A stretch of 10,622 bases of DNA, taken from assembly GCA_900555335.1 (NCBI GenBank), contig USKU01000039.1:1-10622 (forward strand), in the 5' to 3' direction. Under the pieces are notes generated by a model, which worked only from the letters and a program-made list of their open reading frames with translations, ran no database searches and was not told the origin of the DNA. Every line of letters begins with the position of its first letter. The first letter of the stretch is position 1. The translations under genes and the position numbers were made by a program. Below, one piece after another: positions 1 through 5,099 of the stretch. This DNA is from an uncultured Atopobium sp. GTDB lineage: Bacteria; Actinomycetota; Coriobacteriia; Coriobacteriales; Atopobiaceae.

Positions 1-69
1 CTGCTTTCAACGGATAGGACTATTGAGCCAGTTGTGTTGACTCGCCACCGTGAGGGGATTGACGAGTAA
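1..69 (+). CDS. 3' end of an unidentified gene upstream of dgkA (partial)
   Basis: An open frame runs from the left edge to the TAA at 67-69 and encodes 22 visible residues ending VVLTRHREGIDE. Its stop codon shares its last A with the dgkA ATG (TAATG), and the dgkA Shine-Dalgarno lies inside it, so it is almost certainly the previous gene of the same operon. In related bacteria this place is usually taken by ybeY (16S rRNA endonuclease) or by a CBS-domain HlyC/CorC-type protein. The visible tail is too short to separate these and does not match a YbeY C-terminus that I recognise. I am confident that it is coding, but its identity is open. Confidence 0.6.
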   Translation: MLSTDRTIEPVVLTRHREGIDE

Positions 70-446
70 TGATTCCGGGATCTAAGGGCAGACATCCAAG
101 CTTTAAGCGCGGCCTTCTCTTTGCACTACAGGGCGCTCGTCAAGCATTTGCTCAGGAAGCAAACTTGCGTCGTATGGCAGTTGCTGCTGTAGTGACCGTG
201 CTTGTGGGATTGTTTGTCGGCTTAGATGCGCTGAGCTGGGCACTTGTTCTTGCTTGTATTGGTTTGGTTTTAACCACAGAACTTCTCAATACAGCAATAG
301 AAACCGTGGTAGATCTGGTTTCTCCAGAGTTTCACCCCATGGCTGGTAAAGCTAAAGATATTGCGGCAGCTGCATCATGCTGCATTAGTATTACGGCAGC
401 CCTTATAGGACTTTTGATCTTCTCGCGTGCAATTTTTCATTGGTAA
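69..446 (+). CDS. dgkA: Diacylglycerol kinase / undecaprenol kinase (DgkA family)
   Basis: This encodes a 125-residue integral membrane lipid kinase that phosphorylates undecaprenol (the usual substrate in Gram-positive bacteria) or diacylglycerol with ATP at the inner face of the membrane, feeding lipid-carrier recycling for cell-wall synthesis. The family signature ELLNTAIE is at residues 71-78 and KAKDIAAAA at 94-102. By comparison with E. coli DgkA, the active-site residues Glu71, Asn74, Glu78, Lys96 and Asp97 are all present. Three hydrophobic segments (about 36-52, 55-70 and 98-118) fit the usual three-helix fold, and the length is normal. The ATG is supported by GAGGGG at 52-57 and by the TAATG overlap with the gene before. 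The era Shine-Dalgarno follows at once, so the two genes are probably co-transcribed. Lipid specificity cannot be read from the sequence. Confidence 0.93.
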   Translation: MIPGSKGRHPSFKRGLLFALQGARQAFAQEANLRRMAVAAVVTVLVGLFVGLDALSWALVLACIGLVLTTELLNTAIETVVDLVSPEFHPMAGKAKDIAAAASCCISITAALIGLLIFSRAIFHW

Positions 447-458
447 GTTGGAGGACAT

Positions 459-1397
459 ATGACCGCCAATTCAGTTTCTGAAAATACTTCATCTGAGGCC
501 ACTCCCTTTAGGAGCGGTTTTGTTGCTTTAGTTGGTCGCCCAAGCGTTGGCAAGTCTACGCTTTTGAACGCTTGTATGGGCCAGAAAGTGGCTATCGCAA
601 GCCCTGTTGCCCAGACTACGCGTCGTCGCTTTAGAGCAGTGATAAACGGAGATAACTCCCAGCTTGTCATTGTAGATACTCCAGGCCTTCACAAGCCTAA
701 AGATGCTCTTGGAAAAGAGCTCAATAAGGCCGCGCTGGGAGAACTCAACGACGCTGACGTAATTGCTTTTTTGATTGACGCCACTAAGCCCGTTGGCCGT
801 GGTGATGAGTGGGTTGCCAATCATGTTGAGCAGGCGCACGCCGCCTTTAAGCTGCTGGTTATAACTAAGGCAGATATTGCAACGCCAGAGCAGGTGTCGG
901 AGCAGCTTGAGGCTGCACAAGCTCTTGCTCACTTTGATGACGTGCTTGTTGTTTCTGCTCCGGAAGACTTTAATATTCAGGCATTTATTTCGCTTGTTTC
1001 TGAGCATCTTCCCGAGGGTCCTATGTGGTTTCCAGAGGATATGGAGACTGATGCCTTGCCAGAAGACCTGGTGGCAGAGTTTGTCCGCGAGAAGTTATTG
1101 CTCAACCTTCGTCAGGAAGTTCCTCATTCTGTTGCCGTTGTCTGCGATTCGTATGAGGTGGCAACAGATGGTCACTTATCCATTTCTGCCACCATTTTGG
1201 TTGAGCGAGAAGGACAAAAGGGTATTGTTGTCGGCCAGGGTGGTTCCATGATTAAGCGCGTTGGCGTCGAGGCTAGAAAAGACCTGGAAAAACTGTTTGG
1301 TCGCAAGGTTTACCTTGACCTTCAGGTTCGCGTTCAGCCTCTCTGGAGGCGTGATGCCAACGAGATTAAGCGCTTAGGCTACTCAACTGAGGATTAG
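459..1397 (+). CDS. era: GTPase Era, 30S ribosome assembly factor
   Basis: Era binds the 3' end of 16S rRNA and helps mature the 30S subunit, coupling ribosome assembly to growth. The 312-residue protein has an N-terminal GTPase domain: G1 GRPSVGKST at 26-34, switch region AQTTRRRF at 51-58, G3 DTPG at 73-76, and G4 as TKAD at 136-139 in place of the more usual NKxD. The G5 position reads SAPED at 166-170, where SALxG is typical. The C-terminal KH domain has its GxxG loop as GQGG at 259-262, inside the family-typical GQKGIVVGQGG. The family is usually close to 300 residues; the excess is a short polar N-terminal extension of about 17 residues. The ATG has an ideal GGAGG at 450-454. It lies 12 bases after dgkA, and recO starts 2 bases after its stop. 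Confidence 0.97.
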   Translation: MTANSVSENTSSEATPFRSGFVALVGRPSVGKSTLLNACMGQKVAIASPVAQTTRRRFRAVINGDNSQLVIVDTPGLHKPKDALGKELNKAALGELNDADVIAFLIDATKPVGRGDEWVANHVEQAHAAFKLLVITKADIATPEQVSEQLEAAQALAHFDDVLVVSAPEDFNIQAFISLVSEHLPEGPMWFPEDMETDALPEDLVAEFVREKLLLNLRQEVPHSVAVVCDSYEVATDGHLSISATILVEREGQKGIVVGQGGSMIKRVGVEARKDLEKLFGRKVYLDLQVRVQPLWRRDANEIKRLGYSTED

Positions 1398-1399
1398 TT

Positions 1400-2149
1400 G
1401 TGCCTGGTAGAAAGACCACGCGTCTTAAAGCAATTGTGCTTGATAGAACAAAACTTGCCGAGCAAGACCTCATCTTAACCATGCTTTCTGATTCGGGAGA
1501 AGAACGACGAGCTGTCGCAAAGGGTGCCAGAAAGCCAGGCGGTCGCTTTGCTGCTCGTGTTGAACTGTTTTGCGAGCTAGACGTGTTGCTGGCAGAAGGT
1601 CGCTCGCTTGACATCTTGTCCGAGGCAACCTTGCTTGAACCACATGCAACGCTTCGAGGCGATCTCTCTAAGGTGGCGGCTGCGTCAGCTATCTGTGAAG
1701 TCGCGCGTTTTTCGTGTATCGACGGCGTCGAAGACGCGTTTCTCTATCCACTGCTCTCTCGCGCTCTCAGAGCCTGCGAAGAAGTAGCTGACGAGAAACA
1801 CTTAGATCTTGTTGTTGCTGCTTATGTGTTTAAGGTTTTGGCACATGAAGGCTGGCGCCCTGAGTTGGAATCGTGCATTGCCTGTGGAGATAAAGCTCTG
1901 ACGTACTTCTCGCCAGCTGCTGGTGGCGCATTGTGTGGAAGTTGTGCGCATGAGATTGAGGGTGCTCTTGAGGTGACCCCGCTTGAGCTCTTGTGGCTCT
2001 CATCACTTCTAAAACTTACCTTTGACCAGCTTGTTGTTGCCGAGATTGCTCCAGAAACTGCGCTCTTTTTGCTCACCAGTGCGCATATTTGGGCGGCTAC
2101 ACACCTTGAAGCACGTCTGAAGGCATTTGAATTTTTGCTCAGTATCTAG
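1400..2149 (+). CDS. recO: DNA repair protein RecO
   Basis: RecO works with RecR (and RecF) to load RecA onto SSB-coated single-stranded DNA in recombinational repair. The 249-residue product is of normal length. It opens with an N-terminal OB-fold region (about 1-80) containing KAIVLDRTKLAEQDLILTML, and continues with an all-helical domain. A four-cysteine zinc site is intact: Cys159 and Cys162 (CIAC), then Cys179 and Cys182 (CGSC). The start is GTG at 1400, with GAGGA at 1389-1393 inside the last era codons at a spacing of 6 bases; the resulting N-terminus fits the family. The 2-base gap after era points to one transcript, and the era-recO order is common in bacteria. I see no convincing terminator after it. 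Confidence 0.93.
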   Translation: MPGRKTTRLKAIVLDRTKLAEQDLILTMLSDSGEERRAVAKGARKPGGRFAARVELFCELDVLLAEGRSLDILSEATLLEPHATLRGDLSKVAAASAICEVARFSCIDGVEDAFLYPLLSRALRACEEVADEKHLDLVVAAYVFKVLAHEGWRPELESCIACGDKALTYFSPAAGGALCGSCAHEIEGALEVTPLELLWLSSLLKLTFDQLVVAEIAPETALFLLTSAHIWAATHLEARLKAFEFLLSI

Positions 2150-2166
2150 CTGAAGTGTATTTTTAC

Positions 2167-2195
2167 TAGCAAAGTTCACCAGTAACTGGTATCCT
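2167..2195 (+). promoter_or_regulatory. Candidate rpsO promoter (extended -10 type)
   Basis: TGGTATCCT at 2187-2195 reads as an extended -10 (TGn followed by TATCCT). A 17-base spacer places a poor -35 (TAGCAA, 2167-2172), which an extended -10 promoter can tolerate. Transcription would start near 2202 and give a leader of about 83 bases for rpsO. The -10 overlaps a perfect inverted repeat (2178-2190). No other candidate in the 135-base gap after recO looks better. The call rests on sequence pattern only. Confidence 0.4.
2178..2190. repeat. 13-base perfect inverted repeat in the rpsO promoter region
   Basis: ACCAGT, one A, then ACTGGT form perfect 6-base arms around a single central base. 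The right arm ends on the first T of the proposed -10 hexamer, so a protein bound here would block RNA polymerase. It could be a small operator or a chance palindrome; no other copy was noticed elsewhere in the window. Confidence 0.5.
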
Positions 2196-2201
2196 CTTGT
2201 A

Positions 2202-2284
2202 GGTTATTTCCTTGTTCTTAGGGGCTAGTCACTGCCGGCTACCTTCTCAGTACAAGGAGTATTCAACGCGAAAGGCGGTTTATT
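2202..2284 (+). promoter_or_regulatory. rpsO leader RNA with a sequestered Shine-Dalgarno (putative S15 autoregulation)
   Basis: The leader can form an outer stem pairing ACTGCC (2231-2236) with GGCGGT (2274-2279). The 3' arm holds most of AAAGGCGG, the Shine-Dalgarno 6 bases before the rpsO ATG. A short inner stem pairs CCTT (2242-2245) with AAGG (2254-2257), which belongs to a second Shine-Dalgarno-like AAGGAG placed too far upstream (25 bases) to serve this start. The outer stem carries a U-G pair next to a G-C pair, a feature of known S15 binding sites in 16S rRNA. S15 autoregulates through leader RNA in several phyla. The fold and the role here are inferred by eye. Confidence 0.45.
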
Positions 2285-2563
2285 ATGGCAGTAACTAAGG
2301 ATCGTAAGGCTGAGCTCATCAAGCAGTACGGCAAGGACGAGAAGGACTCCGGTTCCGCACAGGTTCAGGTTGCTCTTCTTACTGAGCGTATTCGTCAGCT
2401 CACCGACCACATGAAGTCCCACCAGAAGGACTTCCACACTCGTCGTGGTCTTCTGATGCTCGTTGGTAAGCGTCGTCGTCTTCTTTCTTACATCAAGTCG
2501 AACGACATTGAAGAGTACCGTACTCTTATTGCTTCCCTGGGTATCCGCGACAACATCCAGTAA
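2285..2563 (+). CDS. rpsO: 30S ribosomal protein S15
   Basis: S15 is a primary 16S rRNA binder of the platform of the 30S subunit, contacting the helix 20/21/22 junction, and it forms an intersubunit bridge. The 92-residue product is close to the usual 89 residues. Family landmarks include TGS-like DSGSAQVQVALLTERI at residues 21-36, HMKSHQKDFHTRRGLL near 42-57 with the conserved basic and aromatic residues, and KRRRLLSYIKSND near 62-74. The ATG at 2285 is preceded by AAAGGCGG at 2271-2278. The gene stands in front of pnp, the same pairing seen in many bacteria, with its own probable promoter and a hairpin after its stop. It shows C-ending codon preference typical of highly expressed genes. 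The identification is secure. Confidence 0.98.
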   Translation: MAVTKDRKAELIKQYGKDEKDSGSAQVQVALLTERIRQLTDHMKSHQKDFHTRRGLLMLVGKRRRLLSYIKSNDIEEYRTLIASLGIRDNIQ

Positions 2564-2574
2564 GTTGGCTTTTT

Positions 2575-2602
2575 AGGGCGCCGTCTGGCGCCCTTTATGT
2601 TT
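2575..2602 (+). terminator. Terminator-like hairpin after rpsO (partial attenuator into pnp)
   Basis: AGGGCGCC (2575-2582) pairs perfectly with GGCGCCCT (2587-2594) around a GTCT loop, giving an 8-bp GC-rich stem. The tail TTTATGTTT (2594-2602) is T-rich but interrupted. It starts 12 bases after the rpsO stop. As no separate pnp promoter is visible in the 84-base gap, it most likely terminates only part of the transcripts or protects the rpsO 3' end, letting some polymerase continue into pnp. Confidence 0.75.
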
Positions 2603-2607
2603 GAGGC

Positions 2608-2629
2608 CCGTTTGCAATGGGGCAAACGG
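2608..2629 (+). promoter_or_regulatory. Perfect 8-bp hairpin in the pnp leader
   Basis: CCGTTTGC (2608-2615) pairs with GCAAACGG (2622-2629) across the loop AATGGG. No T-run follows, so it is not a terminator. It ends 8 bases before the pnp Shine-Dalgarno AGAGG (2637-2641). In E. coli the pnp leader folds into a stem that RNase III cleaves and PNPase then erodes, which autoregulates pnp. This hairpin is at the right place for a comparable role, but that is inferred; the E. coli stem is much longer. Confidence 0.55.
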
Positions 2630-2647
2630 AGATAGAAGAGGAAAGAA

Positions 2648-4849
2648 ATGACTAAAGTAACTCACGAATTTGACCTCTACGGTAAGCACTACACCCTTGA
2701 GGCTGGTGAGCTCGCAAAGCAGGCAACAGGTGCCTGTATCGTTAAGTGCGGCGATTCCACCGTACTTCTCACTGCAGTGGTTTCCAAGGAGCGCAAAGAT
2801 TACGACTTCTTCCCACTGACTGTTGATTTTATTGAGAAAATGTACGCAGTTGGTCGTGTTCCTGGTGGCTACCTCAAGCGCGAGGCTCGTCCATCCGAGA
2901 AGGCAACCCTTACTGCTCGTATGATTGACCGTCCTCTGCGTCCTTCCTTCCCAGAAGGTTTCCGCAATGAGGTTCAGATTGTTGCAACTTCTCTTGTTGC
3001 CGATCAGGTAAACGCTGTTGATACCATCTCTGTCATGGGCGCATCCGCTGCTCTGGCTGTTGGTGGCGTTCCTTTTGAGGGACCACTTGCGTGCGTCCGT
3101 ATTGGTCGCAATGCTGATACTGGTGAGTTCCTGGTTAACCCAACCTACGAAGAGCGCGATCACTCTGATCTTGATCTTGAGCTTGGCGGCTCTTCAACCT
3201 TCATTTCCATGCTTGAGGCTGGCGCAGACGAGATCTCCGAAGAGGATATGCTCTCTGCTATGGCATTTGGCCAGGAGGCAATTGCAGCATTCTGCGAGGA
3301 GCAGAAGAAGTTCATTGCTAAGTGGGAAGAGGTTAACGGTCCTATCGTTAAGCGCGAGTACATCCTTGACGAGCCCATCGCTGAGGTCCACGACCGCATC
3401 TTTGCCTACTACGACCAGATGAGCGCTGCTCTTAAGGATGCTGACAAGCAGTCCCGCATGCAGAAGGTTGCTGACCTGATGGATGAGATCAAGGCTCAGT
3501 TCACCGAGGAGGAGCAGGAGCTTTGGAGCCGCGCTATTGCCGTTGAGCTCAAGGGTCTTGAGAAGCACGCTATGCGCGTCATGGTTGTTGAGACCGGCGA
3601 GCGCGTTGACGGTCGTGTTGCAGACGAGATCCGTCCAATCATGGTCAAGCCTGATTACCTGCCACTTGTTCACGGTTCTGGTCTTTTCCAGCGTGGTCAG
3701 ACTCAGGTTCTCTCCATTTGTACGCTTGGCATGCTCAACGAGTGGCAGCGTCTTGACACCATTGAGCCAATGGACGGCAAGCGCTACATTCACCACTACA
3801 ACTTCCCTCCATTCTGCACCGGTGAAACTGGCCGTATGGGCAGCCCAAAGCGCCGTGAGATTGGTCACGGAGCTCTTGCAGAGCGCGCACTTCTGCCTGT
3901 CATTCCTTCTGAGGAAGAGTTCCCTTACACCATCCGCGTTGTCTCTGAGGTAATGGAGTCCAACGGTTCTTCTTCCATGGCTTCCACCTGCGGTTCTACG
4001 CTTTCCCTTATGGATGCAGGTGTTCCTCTGAAGCGTCCTGTTTCTGGTGTTGCAATGGGTCTTATCCAGGAGAACGGCAAGACTGTTGTTCTTACTGATA
4101 TCCAGGGTCTTGAGGACTTCCTTGGCGATATGGACTTCAAGGTCTGCGGTACCACCAAGGGTATTACTGCAATGCAGATGGACAACAAGGCAACCGGCCT
4201 TACTCCAGAGATTCTGCGCAACGCACTTCTTCAGGCTCAAGAGGGTCGTATGTTCATCTTGGACAAGATGCTCGAGCAGATTCCTGCACCTCGTACTGAG
4301 ACCAAAGAGACCGCTCCACAGATCATCTCGCTTTCTATTCCAACCGATAAGATTCGCGACGTCATCGGCTCTGGTGGCAAGGTTATCCGCGGTATCCAGG
4401 AGGATACGGGCGCAACCGTTGACATCCAGGAGGATGGCACCGTCTTTATCGCTGGTACTAACGGTGCTGCCGAGGCTGCTGCAGAGCGCATCAAGGCTAT
4501 TGTTAAGGTTCCAGAGGTAGGCGAGGAGTACACTGGTCGCGTCGTTGGTCTTCAGCCATTCGGCGCCTTTGTTGAGCTCCTTCCTGGCAAGGACGGTCTG
4601 CTTCATATTTCCCGTGTTGCACAGGGACGTGTTGAGAAGATCGAGGATGTCCTGGCTGTTGGCGACGAGGTTAAGGTTCAGGTCCTTGAGGTAGACGAGA
4701 AGGGCAAGATTTCTCTTGACCGTCTTGATAAGCCAGAGGCACCACAAGGTGCTCCAAAGAAGGACCGTGAGGAGCGTCGCCCACGTCGTCAGAACAACGA
4801 CAACGGCAACTCTGAGCGCAGGCAGCCACGTCGTCACCACGACGCATAA
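2648..4849 (+). CDS. pnp: Polyribonucleotide nucleotidyltransferase (PNPase)
   Basis: PNPase degrades RNA 3' to 5' by phosphorolysis, releasing nucleoside diphosphates, and can run in reverse to add tails; it is a trimer in the cytoplasm. The 733-residue chain has the full domain order: first RNase PH domain (about 10-145), helical linker (about 240-310), second RNase PH domain (about 320-550), KH domain (about 557-620) with GxxG as GSGG at 574-577, and S1 domain (about 625-695). The catalytic block FLGDMDFKV is at 491-499; Asp490, Asp496 and Lys498 match the E. coli active-site residues. GGYLKRE at 73-79 sits at the RNA-binding constriction loop. A basic Arg/Asn/His-rich tail (about 700-733) ends the protein. 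AGAGG at 2637-2641 supports the ATG. It follows rpsO and precedes an RNase J gene, its likely decay partner. Confidence 0.98.
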   Translation: MTKVTHEFDLYGKHYTLEAGELAKQATGACIVKCGDSTVLLTAVVSKERKDYDFFPLTVDFIEKMYAVGRVPGGYLKREARPSEKATLTARMIDRPLRPSFPEGFRNEVQIVATSLVADQVNAVDTISVMGASAALAVGGVPFEGPLACVRIGRNADTGEFLVNPTYEERDHSDLDLELGGSSTFISMLEAGADEISEEDMLSAMAFGQEAIAAFCEEQKKFIAKWEEVNGPIVKREYILDEPIAEVHDRIFAYYDQMSAALKDADKQSRMQKVADLMDEIKAQFTEEEQELWSRAIAVELKGLEKHAMRVMVVETGERVDGRVADEIRPIMVKPDYLPLVHGSGLFQRGQTQVLSICTLGMLNEWQRLDTIEPMDGKRYIHHYNFPPFCTGETGRMGSPKRREIGHGALAERALLPVIPSEEEFPYTIRVVSEVMESNGSSSMASTCGSTLSLMDAGVPLKRPVSGVAMGLIQENGKTVVLTDIQGLEDFLGDMDFKVCGTTKGITAMQMDNKATGLTPEILRNALLQAQEGRMFILDKMLEQIPAPRTETKETAPQIISLSIPTDKIRDVIGSGGKVIRGIQEDTGATVDIQEDGTVFIAGTNGAAEAAAERIKAIVKVPEVGEEYTGRVVGLQPFGAFVELLPGKDGLLHISRVAQGRVEKIEDVLAVGDEVKVQVLEVDEKGKISLDRLDKPEAPQGAPKKDREERRPRRQNNDNGNSERRQPRRHHDA

Positions 4850-4909
4850 GGCACGCTCAAACTCAATGGGTTTCTCGCCACGCGAGGTCTTATAAAACAT
4901 GAGGTATTG

Positions 4910-4950
4910 AAGAGAGCTTCGATGCATGTCGGAGCTCTCTTGTTATTCTG
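4910..4950 (+). terminator. Rho-independent terminator of pnp
   Basis: A 13-bp stem joins 4910-4922 to 4929-4941 with the 6-base loop TGCATG; every position pairs, one as a T-G wobble (4919 with 4932). A T-rich but broken tail (TTGTTATTCTG) follows. It lies 60 bases after the pnp stop. The only other structure in that stretch is a small 5-bp hairpin at 4874-4886. The strong stem separates the rpsO-pnp unit from the RNase J promoter that follows directly. Confidence 0.82.
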
Positions 4951-4979
4951 TTGAGATTTTGATTCTTTGGGAATATATA
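4951..4979 (+). promoter_or_regulatory. Promoter of the RNase J-ftsK-rodZ unit
   Basis: TTGAGA (4951-4956; 5 of 6 matches to TTGACA) and TATATA (4974-4979) are separated by exactly 17 bases, the optimal sigma-70 spacing. The region is AT-rich and begins where the pnp terminator ends. Transcription would start near 4986 and give a leader of about 115 bases. It is the best promoter match in the window. Confidence 0.68.
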
Positions 4980-5002
4980 GCGTAATACGTGCAGATTTTT
5001 TA

Positions 5003-5008
5003 TATAAT
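5003..5008 (+). promoter_or_regulatory. Possible second -10 box upstream of RNase J
   Basis: A perfect TATAAT lies 29 bases after the first -10, inside a run of A and T. No good -35 stands 16-18 bases upstream and there is no TG extension, so it is either a weak second start or a chance match in AT-rich DNA. Confidence 0.3.
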
Positions 5009-5041
5009 TAAACAACATGTAGATTTTGCAAAAAGTCTTAG

Positions 5042-5065
5042 AGACGGCCCTTTGGGGTTGCGTCT
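5042..5065 (+). promoter_or_regulatory. Hairpin in the RNase J leader
   Basis: AGACG (5042-5046) pairs with CGTCT (5061-5065), and inside it GCCC (5047-5050) can pair with GGGT (5055-5058) around TTTG, leaving a two-base bulge. It ends 19 bases before the Shine-Dalgarno AAGGA (5085-5089). It is not followed by a T-run. It may stabilise the 5' end of the message or take part in regulation; the role is unknown. Confidence 0.45.
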
Positions 5066-5099
5066 GTTATAGAAAGTTATTTGAAAGGAAAGCGTTTTA

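Noticed and set aside
528..1007. 159-codon - strand frame opposite era
   Set aside because: It is a shadow of era with no domain or start signal.
2138..2166. Possible terminator at the end of recO (CAG...CTG followed by TTTTT)
   Set aside because: The stem is only about 3 bp, overlaps the stop codon, and the T-run is short and detached.
2573..3163. 196-codon open frame on the - strand across the rpsO-pnp gap
   Set aside because: It is antisense to pnp and the two leader hairpins, with no recognisable motif or initiation signal.
4850..4909. Small hairpin CTCGC-CAC-GCGAG (4874-4886) after pnp
   Set aside because: Five base pairs with a 3-base loop and no T-run; too weak to call as a separate element beside the 13-bp terminator.
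3194..4927. 577-codon open frame on the - strand, antisense to pnp and reaching into its terminator
   Set aside because: It mirrors the strong codon bias of pnp on the other strand, gives a Leu/Asn/Thr-rich product with no family features, has no convincing ribosome site, and lies wholly opposite a certain gene.
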